IMG/VR virus record: IMGVR_UViG_3300009553_000276
Location: 1 to 23,093 of that record
Reading direction: 5' to 3' (one strand)
DNA: 23,093 nucleotides
Source of the DNA: a virus
The stretch's first letter is position 1; each line of letters begins with the position of its first letter. The translations under genes were made by a program, and so were the position numbers. Shown here piece after piece: positions 1-5,482 of the stretch. The notes beneath the pieces were generated by a model that ran no database searches, was not told where the DNA came from, and worked only from the letters and a program-made list of their open reading frames with translations.

Positions 1-536
1 AGCTTGGGCCGCGGCTTCGGCGTCGTCGTGATCACCGCTCGAGGACGATCGCCGAGGCGCAGACCCAACCGCATCATGTCCCAGCAGGGCTGGATCTGTC
101 GCCAGGCAGCGAACTCTTCGCACCAGGCGACGTGGTGCTGGGGTCCTCGGAGTCGCTCGACGTCTTCCGGGGTATACGCTCCGAATAATTGACCGAGAGC
201 ACCGTTCGGCCATCGAAGCTCACCCCATGAACGGTGAAACGCAATATTCGGGTTGAGTCGGAGTAGTCCAGACTCGCCTTCAACGCAGATAGATCGGGCG
301 TCTCCGACAGTTGGTGCGATAACAGCGATACGAAAGCCTGGGTGACTTCGTGCCAGGGCGTCGACGAAGCGTGCTCCGGCGTGGGTTTTGCCGGCTCCTC
401 GGCCGGCCATGAGGACCCAGTAGAGCCAGTCACCCGGTGGTGGCTCCTGGTGCTGGAGCAGGGGGCTCGAGGGCGGGCTGAGTGTGGTTACCGAAGAGTC
501 CGACGAGAAGTCGAATAAGCGTCTCTTTCTGGGCAC
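1..536 (-). CDS. terL: Terminase large subunit (TerL), N-terminal part, runs off the window
   Basis: This is the ATPase motor that packages DNA into the prohead and, in the missing C-terminal part, would cut the concatemer. The reading frame is open from about 536 to the window edge and so has no stop here. It shows Walker A GRGAGKTH at 404-381 just after PPGDWLYWVLMA, then AVIAPTVGDARS, a Walker B-like HHVAWCEE, and the coupling motif ITTTPKP near the edge. This order is typical of the Terminase_6 type. The start is uncertain. GTG at 536 gives about 50 residues before Walker A and overlaps TerS by about 107 nt, but no good ribosome site is seen. A shorter 120-codon frame starting GTG at 433 is a shadow of this gene. 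The family call is firm; the start is a guess. Confidence 0.88.
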   Translation of the reverse strand, partial: MPRKRRLFDFSSDSSVTTLSPPSSPLLQHQEPPPGDWLYWVLMAGRGAGKTHAGARFVDALARSHPGFRIAVIAPTVGDARSICVEGESGLLRLNPNIAFHRSWGELRWPNGALGQLFGAYTPEDVERLRGPQHHVAWCEEFAAWRQIQPCWDMMRLGLRLGDRPRAVITTTPKPRPK

Positions 537-855
537 CCACAAGCTGGGCAAGTTCGGCAGCGGATTGTTTCTCAAGCCACTCTGGGCGAGTTGCGAACTG
601 AAGTTCGGCCGTAAGCGTCTTCGCGTGTTCGGCGACGAGGTCAAACAGCAGATCCTCTACGGCGTCGAGCCGCTCCTCGCGTGTGCGTTGCTCGGTACGA
701 ACCGTACGAACTTCGTCATCCTGGTCACGCCACGTCGCAAGCGTAGTCTTGCTGATGCCGTACTGGCGAGCCACATCGGCGAGCGATGCACCAGCCAGGA
801 CGGCGGCGACCGCTTCGGCTCGAAGCGAGACCGGGTGCGCGACACCGCGGGTCAC
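430..855 (-). CDS. terS: Terminase small subunit (TerS), helix-turn-helix
   Basis: The protein has 141 residues. The N-terminal third holds a homeodomain-like helix-turn-helix (about residues 12-50, including LADVARQYGISKTTLATWR), as in small terminases that recognise the packaging site. A long helical middle (residues about 50-120, rich in E, L and Q) could form the oligomerisation core, and the tail is Pro/Ala-rich. It lies directly upstream of TerL, which is the standard order. Its ATG overlaps the stop of the preceding small gene by ATGA, implying coupled translation. The function is inferred from the HTH plus position, because small terminases diverge strongly in sequence. Confidence 0.75.
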   Translation of the reverse strand: MTRGVAHPVSLRAEAVAAVLAGASLADVARQYGISKTTLATWRDQDDEVRTVRTEQRTREERLDAVEDLLFDLVAEHAKTLTAELQFATRPEWLEKQSAAELAQLVGAQKETLIRLLVGLFGNHTQPALEPPAPAPGATTG

Positions 856-1025
856 TCGGATTCCGACAGTTTTGCGTCACGGTTCGGGCGCCGCGGAGGA
901 TCGGGTTTGCCCTCGAGCTGGCACCGGAGACAAAGCCTGGACTTGGCTTCGGGTTTCTCGGTACAGCCGGGCGTGGCGCAGACCCGAGTCGTGCGCAGTC
1001 GCAGGACTTCGTGGGCTTTAGGCAT
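852..1025 (-). CDS. Small Cys-rich (zinc-finger-like) phage protein
   Basis: A 57-residue protein starting [12 protein letters not shown]. It has two Cys pairs, CATPGC and CLRC, separated by about 11 residues, followed by a basic tail (PPRRPNRD). This pattern suggests one bound zinc and perhaps nucleic-acid binding. The chosen ATG (1025) overlaps the end of the upstream gene by 8 nt, and its stop overlaps the TerS ATG by 4 nt, so it sits within a translationally coupled string. A longer version starting at 1133 would overlap the upstream gene heavily and is unlikely. No family is recognised. Position just before TerS is also common for HNH endonucleases, but this protein is too short and lacks the HNH residues. 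Confidence 0.62.
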   Translation of the reverse strand: MPKAHEVLRLRTTRVCATPGCTEKPEAKSRLCLRCQLEGKPDPPRRPNRDAKLSESE

Positions 1026-1386
1026 GCGTGCACCTCGGACAACGGATGGCCTTACCGAAATCCGGATGGCCGATGTCGAGCTCGCGGCGCACGTAGCCCA
1101 GCCCGTGGCATGACGGACAAGCATTGAAGTCACCGCCGCAGTGCGGACAGTCGCCCAGCGTAGCCGTGAAGGTCGAGCGGGTTGGCAACAACGGCTCCTT
1201 GACGATGCCGGCGTGTTTCACGGCGTCCTTCGCCTGGTCCTTGCTGAGCCACGCCACCAGCCGGTCCGGCGATGGGTCGCCGACCATTGAAAAGAAACGC
1301 GACCAGGACTCGTCGAACGACGCTTCCTCGGCGAATTGCGGGCGCCACTCGGCGGCGATGGTGCGCGCCTCGTCAACCGTCAGCAT
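1018..1386 (-). CDS. Phage protein with DnaJ-type zinc-ribbon motifs
   Basis: The protein has 122 residues. The N-terminal half (1-65) is helical with no motif I recognise, starting [18 protein letters not shown]. The C-terminal half has [16 protein letters not shown] and CPRC, which resembles the CxxCxGxG repeats of the DnaJ central domain and probably binds zinc. It overlaps the upstream replication-like gene by 14 nt and the downstream Cys-rich gene by 8 nt. It belongs to the early leftward operon, so a DNA-metabolism or loader-accessory role is plausible but unproven. The function is unknown. Confidence 0.7.
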   Translation of the reverse strand: MLTVDEARTIAAEWRPQFAEEASFDESWSRFFSMVGDPSPDRLVAWLSKDQAKDAVKHAGIVKEPLLPTRSTFTATLGDCPHCGGDFNACPSCHGLGYVRRELDIGHPDFGKAIRCPRCTHA

Positions 1387-1993
1387 CCGTCACCTGGATC
1401 GGTGGCCGAGCCAGTCGCTCCTGCACTTCCGGTGGCAAATTCGTGTAATCCGCCGCTGCTGCCGCCGCCGCCTTCCGACGACCCCGCGGCAGCAAAGATC
1501 CAAGCGATTTAAAATCGCCGCCGCCGCCGCCGTTGGTTTCCCCCACACCCCCTTCCCTTACAGCAACAGCGTCAGTCTTTAAGTAATTACTATCCGTTAA
1601 GGAGACGTGCTTGGATTTCGCTTGAGCACTCGCTGCACCGTTCGGTTGACCGCGCGCCCGGGCGGATGCTCGACCACCCGCTTGACCGTTCGCTTGCTGT
1701 TGCTTGTGATATTCCTGCACCTGTTCGCGGCTCGGGTTGTAGTCCAGGTAGTCATGCACCTGGTAGCCGCCGTCTACCCGCTCCCACAAATCTACCTCGA
1801 CCAGGCGATCCACCAGCTTCAATGGTTGCCGGACGCTCGCCAGCCGTGGCACCCGGTCATTCGGAATGAACCCGTCGGTCAAATTGCGTGCGCAGTACGC
1901 CCACGCGCACACGTTCAGCCACGCCGCCTCATGGCCGACTCGTTCAACCTTCGGATGCTCCGGATACCCGCCATCCAATCGCACCCACGACAT
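1373..1993 (-). CDS. Replication initiator-like phage protein (winged-helix N-terminus)
   Basis: The protein has 206 residues. It starts [20 protein letters not shown] and continues with a helical segment containing [20 protein letters not shown] and a segment ending [16 protein letters not shown]. This pattern is characteristic of phage DnaD/DnaT-like replication proteins, in which the first 100 residues form a winged helix that recruits the host helicase machinery. The C-terminal half is low complexity, with runs of Gln, Gly and seven Ala, and probably acts as a flexible linker. A GGAGGG ribosome site lies about 12 nt upstream. It sits between recombination genes and small zinc proteins, which fits a replication module. 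The family call rests on pattern memory, not a search. Confidence 0.66.
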   Translation of the reverse strand: MSWVRLDGGYPEHPKVERVGHEAAWLNVCAWAYCARNLTDGFIPNDRVPRLASVRQPLKLVDRLVEVDLWERVDGGYQVHDYLDYNPSREQVQEYHKQQQANGQAGGRASARARGQPNGAASAQAKSKHVSLTDSNYLKTDAVAVREGGVGETNGGGGGDFKSLGSLLPRGRRKAAAAAAADYTNLPPEVQERLARPPIQVTDADG

Positions 1994-2012
1994 ATGTAAG
2001 TGGCAGCCCTCC

Positions 2013-2360
2013 TCAGTTCAGTAGGTTCCAGATCTCCGCCTCATCGCTCGGACGCCAGACATACGTCTCAATGCCAGGACAGCCCTCGTAAATGACGCGC
2101 GCCCGCTTCTGGTCTTGCGTCAGGTGGCCGTGCTGCGACTTGAGCTCCGCGTGAATCACCCGCGGCGGCCGATACAGCCGCAGGTCGAACTCCCCCGGCG
2201 CGCAACCGATGCTGTCGGCCGTGTAGAACACCAACCAGCCGCGGAACTTTGCGAACTTCATGACGCGCCGTCGGAACAACGACTCGGCCTCGTCGCCGCG
2301 CACCTCGTAGACCGGGTTCGCCAGCCGCGGATTCGGACGAGGCGCCGGTACGACTCTCAC
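2013..2360 (-). CDS. VRR-NUC domain nuclease
   Basis: A 115-residue single-domain PD-(D/E)xK nuclease of the VRR-NUC type, a family found alone in phages and in FAN1 and type III restriction enzymes. Residues E24/E26 sit in the first helix, then GEFDL (E57, D59) and HAELKSQ (E72, K74) give the metal-binding core. LTQDQK (Q82) is the conserved glutamine-containing helix. The family cuts branched or flap DNA, often as a structure-specific or Holliday-junction enzyme. Its start overlaps the stop of the upstream annealing-protein gene by 4 nt, so nuclease and annealing protein are probably made together as a phage recombination pair. Confidence 0.82.
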   Translation of the reverse strand: MRVVPAPRPNPRLANPVYEVRGDEAESLFRRRVMKFAKFRGWLVFYTADSIGCAPGEFDLRLYRPPRVIHAELKSQHGHLTQDQKRARVIYEGCPGIETYVWRPSDEAEIWNLLN

Positions 2361-3076
2361 GCCGGTACTTCCACCTCCGCCTTGCGCGCCTTGATCAGGT
2401 CCGCGAGCTGCATCCCCTCATCAATCAGGTCGGTGCGCTCGAGCGGCAAGCGCAACGGCTTGCGCGGGATGCCCAGCCCCTGCGCCTCGGCCAGCACCTT
2501 CATGTAGCGCTGCCACAGCCGATCGTCCGCATTGCGTACGACGTCTACCTCAGGACCGAGGACCTCGCCCGTGGTGTGATCCACCGTCACGCGCTGCGCA
2601 TCGGCCACCGTGTCGACCTCGGTCGTATCCATGAACCCGAGCCCGCACATCGAGAGGGTCAGTCGCCGCTTGGCCTTTGTCTCGGCCTTCATGATCGCGT
2701 TCGCCAGCGCCTCGCCCTGGACGTTCTTGATATAGACCGCGCCCTGCGCGCTATCGATGCGGCCATCCTTGTCCTTGCCGTACGCCGTCACCACGTACAC
2801 GCCTTGCACCTCGGATTGCTCCACCTTCGTCACCGAGATGCCGTGCAGGTGACGCAACTGGTCGGTCGCGTTCCGCGTCGCGTAGAGCGTCAGCTTCCCG
2901 TTCAGTCGCAGGTAATCTAACGGTTTGGTAAACGCGTTCAACCCCAATGATTCGCATACGGCGTTGTAGTAGTTAACGCGCTCTTTCGGTGTCAGAACGG
3001 ACAGGTCGCCCTCGATGATTACCCGCTCTAAAACGTCACCGGGATCGGACTTCGAGATGGCCGTTTCGGTCGTCAT
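2357..3076 (-). CDS. Putative single-strand annealing (RecT-like) recombination protein
   Basis: The protein has 239 residues. Recognisable segments are NYYNAVCESLGLNAFTKP, DYLRLNGKLTLYATRNAT, a middle ending YIKNVQGEALANAIMKAETKAKRRLTL (read here as two blocks), and SMCGLGFMDTTEV. These segments recur in phage proteins annotated as RecT-like or as conserved hypothetical recombination proteins. Such proteins coat single-stranded DNA and anneal complementary strands. The C-terminal part (from about 165) is variable and helical. It overlaps the VRR-NUC gene downstream and a 45-aa Cys-rich gene upstream, each by 4 nt. The nuclease partner supports a recombination role. The gene is real; the exact family is less certain. 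Confidence 0.62.
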   Translation of the reverse strand: MTTETAISKSDPGDVLERVIIEGDLSVLTPKERVNYYNAVCESLGLNAFTKPLDYLRLNGKLTLYATRNATDQLRHLHGISVTKVEQSEVQGVYVVTAYGKDKDGRIDSAQGAVYIKNVQGEALANAIMKAETKAKRRLTLSMCGLGFMDTTEVDTVADAQRVTVDHTTGEVLGPEVDVVRNADDRLWQRYMKVLAEAQGLGIPRKPLRLPLERTDLIDEGMQLADLIKARKAEVEVPA

Positions 3077-3210
3077 GGTGCCTCCAGTTTATCGCGTTTG
3101 ATCTTCGCCAGGATCTCGGCTTGCTTGGCCTCACACGGCCACGGCACACCGCATTTGCTGCACACGATCTTGCGCCGAATGGTGTCCTTGAACATGACGT
3201 GCTCGCTCAT
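3073..3210 (-). CDS. Small Cys-rich phage protein
   Basis: A 45-residue protein with CSKCGVPWPC in the middle, three cysteines that could form part of a zinc site, and a basic C-terminal helix (EILAKIKRDKLEAP). The ATG at 3210 overlaps the stop of the upstream membrane-protein gene, and its own stop overlaps the start of the annealing-protein gene. A much longer frame through the same stop (to 3507) is an artefact of the Rpf gene read in another frame. The small C..CG..WPC motif is common in actinophage early proteins of unknown function. Confidence 0.62.
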   Translation of the reverse strand: MSEHVMFKDTIRRKIVCSKCGVPWPCEAKQAEILAKIKRDKLEAP

Positions 3211-3373
3211 CCGTAGACCCTCGCCAGAACGCCGATGACGACGCCGACCAGGAACAACGCGAGGCCGACGCCGAGCGCCATGTCGACCAGGAACGTCGGC
3301 CACCAGCGCACGCGCTTCGGATGACGGTGCGCCTCGAGCCACACGAGGTCCTCGACATCGCGCATCCTCGGCA

Positions 3374-3374
<1 letters not shown>
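3207..3374 (-). CDS. Small single-span membrane protein
   Basis: A 55-residue protein beginning MPRMRDVEDLVWLEAHRHP. It has a basic patch (KRVRWW) and one long hydrophobic stretch (about residues 27-51, LVDMALGVGLALFLVGVVIGVL), so it is probably inserted once in the host membrane. Its ATG overlaps the stop of the Rpf-domain gene by 3 nt (TGATG arrangement), so the two are likely coupled. It could help localise or regulate the Rpf protein, which is inference only. No family is recognised. Confidence 0.6.
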
Positions 3375-4205
<831 letters not shown>

Positions 4206-4212
<7 letters not shown>

Positions 4213-4331
4213 CAGCCGAGCACCTTGAAGACGAACGCGAACAGCGCCGCCCAGGCCAGGCCACCGAGCACCGCGCCGACGATCGAGCCGATCGCGAAGC
4301 GCGCGCCAACACCGGGCGTGCTTGCCGTCAT
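4206..4331 (-). CDS. 41-aa membrane peptide
   Basis: A short gene with ATG at 4331 and TAG at 4206. The protein starts MTASTPGVGARFAIG and has one hydrophobic segment (about residues 12-37, rich in Gly, Ala, Leu and Phe) ending FKVLGWW. The ATG overlaps the stop of the Xis-like gene by ATGA, and the stop overlaps the GTG of the next gene. This is exactly how the neighbouring real genes are joined, so it is very probably translated. The function is unknown. It could be a small membrane modulator. Confidence 0.6.
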
Positions 4332-4528
4332 GCGGCCTCGTCGATCAGTCGGCGGATGTACGCCTGGACGGCGGAGTTCGGGACGAGTCGACGTCGCCCA
4401 CGCTTGACCGAAAACAACTCGCCCGAGGCGATCAATCGCTTGGTCGCCGCATATGAGGCGTCGATGATTTTTCCCGCCTCACGGACATTCAAGAAGCGAT
4501 CTTCGACCACGACCTGGGGTACAGGCAT
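4328..4528 (-). CDS. Excisionase-like winged-helix DNA-binding protein
   Basis: A 66-residue protein starting MPVPQVVVEDRF. The segment LNVREAGKIIDASYAATKRLIASGELFSVKRGRRRL is the typical HTH_17/MerR-like fold of excisionases and small phage regulators, with recognition helix around AATKRLIASG and a basic wing (KRGRRR). A clear GGAGGT ribosome site is placed 6-8 nt before the ATG. It is the first gene of the leftward early operon, immediately divergent from the repressor. It could be Xis, acting at the attP about 700 bp away, or a Cro-like regulator. The fold is likely; the exact role is inferred from position. Confidence 0.68.
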   Translation of the reverse strand: MPVPQVVVEDRFLNVREAGKIIDASYAATKRLIASGELFSVKRGRRRLVPNSAVQAYIRRLIDEAA

Positions 4529-4568
4529 CACCCACCTCCGCGCTAAATGCCAGTGACCTGCACGCAAT

Positions 4569-4588
4569 TTCCCGCAAGGTCGCGGGAA
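4569..4588. promoter_or_regulatory. Palindrome TTCCCGC-N6-GCGGGAA, candidate operator
   Basis: A perfect 7-bp inverted repeat with a 6-nt centre (AAGGTC), about 40 bp upstream of the Xis-like gene. Closely related palindromes occur at 5446-5463 and 8638-8655, and shorter-spaced ones at 5317-5331, 5361-5375 and 5423-5437. Its location fits repressor control of the leftward early promoter. Confidence 0.55.
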
Positions 4589-4649
4589 GGCTCGTAACGG
4601 CCATCCTAGGCTCAGCCCGCGACGGTGTCTACGCCCAAACCCACCCAAA

Positions 4650-4670
4650 GCGGGAACCCCGGCATCCCGC
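4650..4670. promoter_or_regulatory. Inverted half-sites GCGGGA-N9-TCCCGC
   Basis: The same half-sites as the other palindromes but facing the other way, 9 nt apart, in the repressor/early intergenic region. It may be a second operator of a cooperative pair or a coincidence of G+C-rich DNA. Confidence 0.3.
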
Positions 4671-4737
4671 ATTAGGGATTCGTTAACTCTTGTGCGCCGC
4701 CGTGAAACCGTCTGAGCCGTCAGTAGCCTAAGGCGGG

Positions 4738-4743
4738 TACGAT
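4738..4743 (+). promoter_or_regulatory. -10-like box TACGAT, probable leaderless promoter of the repressor
   Basis: The hexamer fits TANNNT and ends 8 nt before the repressor ATG at 4752. No ribosome-binding sequence fits between them. This spacing predicts transcription starting at or just before the ATG. No strong -35 is visible. Confidence 0.45.
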
Positions 4744-4751
4744 GTCACAAA

Positions 4752-5168
4752 ATGCCGTCCTCATTCGAAGTGGGAGCGCTGGACCCGCAAACCAGCGACA
4801 TGTCGGCCATGGTGCTCAATGGACCCGCAGGACTCGCCAGCGATGCTGATCTGGCCCGCTTTTCGTCAAACCTCAGTCGACTCAGAGAGGCACACAAACT
4901 CTCACGCGCCGCGCTCGGTCACCAGATCGGCGCCAGCGGAAAAATGATCGAACATTGGGAGGCTGGGACTGGGAACCCGGCCGTCCGTTACATCGTGCGC
5001 CTGGCACAGTTCTTCGGGCTGAACACCGATGATCTGTTAGGGGTTGGCCCGCGGCCGGACGAGGAACGCAGTCGCCTCGGCATGCTGCTCAAATACCACG
5101 AGCACCTGGAGGCGATCGAGCAACGGGTGCAGGAACTTGAGAGGGCGCGCGAGCATCCCCAGCACTGA
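4752..5168 (+). CDS. Cro/C1-type (XRE) phage repressor
   Basis: The protein has 138 residues. An HTH_3 domain occupies about residues 38-96 (LSRLREAHKLSRAALGHQIG, then ASGKMIEHWEAGTGNP and LAQFFGLNTDDLLGVG). A C-terminal coiled coil (103-133, ending HLEAIEQRVQELERARE) probably dimerises it. There is no S24 autocleavage domain, so induction would not follow the LexA/CI self-cleavage route. It is divergent from the early operon and next to attP and integrase, the usual position of an immunity repressor. It probably starts leaderless from TACGAT upstream. A later ATG (residue 17 or 20) could also serve as start. Confidence 0.75.
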   Translation: MPSSFEVGALDPQTSDMSAMVLNGPAGLASDADLARFSSNLSRLREAHKLSRAALGHQIGASGKMIEHWEAGTGNPAVRYIVRLAQFFGLNTDDLLGVGPRPDEERSRLGMLLKYHEHLEAIEQRVQELERAREHPQH

Positions 5169-5180
5169 GTGGATGCAGTT
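5169..5180 (+). repeat. Arm-like 12-bp motif, copy 1 (GTGGATGCAGTT)
   Basis: First of four copies of GTGGAT[GT]CA[AG]TT around the attP core. It starts 1 nt after the repressor stop and is inverted relative to copy 3, so that copies 1 and 3 also form a 14-bp-stem hairpin (5167-5207). Integrase arm-type sites or a terminator are the two readings. Confidence 0.6.
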
Positions 5181-5192
5181 AATTGAATCCAC
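5181..5192 (-). repeat. Arm-like 12-bp motif, copy 2 (GTGGATTCAATT on minus)
   Basis: Identical in all 12 bases to copy 4 at 5400-5411. It abuts copy 1 head to head. It lies in what would be the loop of the hairpin formed by copies 1 and 3, which a plain terminator would not need. Confidence 0.6.
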
Positions 5193-5193
5193 A

Positions 5194-5205
5194 AACTGCA
5201 TCCAC
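5194..5205 (-). repeat. Arm-like 12-bp motif, copy 3 (GTGGATGCAGTT on minus)
   Basis: Identical to copy 1 but on the other strand, and in direct orientation with copy 2, 13 bp apart start to start. It completes the cluster of three sites on the repressor side of the attP core. Confidence 0.6.
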
Positions 5206-5264
5206 TCGGCCGATTTTGAGACTTGTCTCACGAAAACGTATGCTCCGCAATCTCATTTGTGTAG

Positions 5265-5307
5265 TGCCGAGGGGGAGAGTCGAACTCCCGACACCGCGAT
5301 TTTCAGT
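5265..5307 (-). other. attP core: 3' half of a tRNA-Phe(GAA) gene
   Basis: Read on the minus strand, the sequence has a complete anticodon loop CTGAAAA (anticodon GAA), the 3' anticodon strand TCGCG, variable loop GTGTC, a perfect T-arm GGGAG-TTCGACT-CTCCC, acceptor 3' strand CCTCGGC and discriminator A. The next bases are CTA, not CCA. The 5' anticodon strand CGCGA is absent, and there is no D-arm or 5' acceptor, so this is not a full tRNA. It is the part a phage carries to restore the host tRNA upon integration. Confidence 0.82.
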
Positions 5308-5316
5308 TTCGTTTTT

Positions 5317-5331
5317 TCCCGTCTCACGGGA
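5317..5331. repeat. Palindrome TCCCG-N5-CGGGA, copy a
   Basis: A perfect 15-bp inverted repeat (TCCCGTCTCACGGGA) 10 bp from the attP core. It is the same half-site family as 5361-5375 and 5423-5437. It overlaps a second inverted repeat, GGGAGCT-N6-AGCTCCC, at 5328-5347. Confidence 0.55.
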
Positions 5332-5360
5332 GCTACGGGAAGCTCCCTGAGATTGACGGT

Positions 5361-5375
5361 TCCCGCTGAGCGGGA
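5361..5375. repeat. Palindrome TCCCG-N5-CGGGA, copy b
   Basis: A perfect 15-bp inverted repeat (TCCCGCTGAGCGGGA) between attP core and the fourth arm-like site. It has the same spacing as copies a and c. Confidence 0.55.
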
Positions 5376-5399
5376 CTGAGCTTTGGTGATTCAGGGCCC

Positions 5400-5411
5400 A
5401 ATTGAATCCAC
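5400..5411 (-). repeat. Arm-like 12-bp motif, copy 4 (GTGGATTCAATT on minus)
   Basis: An exact match to copy 2, on the integrase side of the core. It is not part of any hairpin, which argues that the motif is a protein-binding site and not just half of a terminator stem. Confidence 0.6.
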
Positions 5412-5422
5412 GATTTCTGGTT

Positions 5423-5437
5423 TCCCGTGTGGCGGGA
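5423..5437. repeat. Palindrome TCCCG-N5-CGGGA, copy c
   Basis: A perfect 15-bp repeat (TCCCGTGTGGCGGGA), 46 bp from the integrase stop and immediately followed by a longer-spaced relative. Confidence 0.55.
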
Positions 5438-5445
5438 GGCGTGCT

Positions 5446-5463
5446 TCCCGCGAGGTGGCGGGA
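5446..5463. repeat. Palindrome TCCCGC-N6-GCGGGA downstream of integrase
   Basis: The arms extend to CTTCCCGC/GCGGGAAG (5444-5465), making it the longest palindrome of the family, with centre GAGGTG. It ends 18 bp before the integrase stop. It could alternatively act as a terminator hairpin for integrase, though it lacks a T-run. Confidence 0.5.
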
Positions 5464-5482
5464 AGAATTTCTCACCAACTTG

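Larger units (their letters stand above)
4529..4751. promoter_or_regulatory. Divergent control region between early operon and repressor
   Basis: A 223-bp gap between the leftward Xis-like gene and the rightward repressor. It carries two TCCCGC-type palindromes (4569-4588 and, in reversed half-site order, 4650-4670) and a TACGAT -10-like box for the repressor. This is the expected place for the lysis/lysogeny switch operators. The leftward promoter could not be pinned to a clear -35/-10 pair. Confidence 0.55.
5169..5411. other. attP: Phage attachment site (attP) with core and flanking arms
   Basis: A roughly 240-bp non-coding stretch between the repressor and the 3' end of integrase. The core is a tRNA-Phe 3' half (5265-5307). 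Three copies of GTGGATKCARTT lie on one side and one on the other, matching the arm-core-arm plan of tyrosine-recombinase attP sites. No convincing gene is present from 5169 to 5482. Short frames here are tRNA-derived artefacts. Confidence 0.72.

Noticed and set aside
74-433. 119-codon leftward frame starting GTG at 433
   Set aside because: Its Ser/Pro/Thr-rich translation has no motif, and the overlapping frame has the full TerL ATPase motifs.
5167-5207. Perfect 14-bp hairpin after the repressor read as a simple terminator
   Set aside because: It may terminate transcription, but the same sequence recurs at 5400-5411 outside any hairpin and in the loop, so arm-type sites explain more. Not ruled out as dual use.
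5265-5338. Complete tRNA-Phe gene
   Set aside because: The 5' acceptor, D-arm and 5' anticodon strand are absent upstream on the minus strand.
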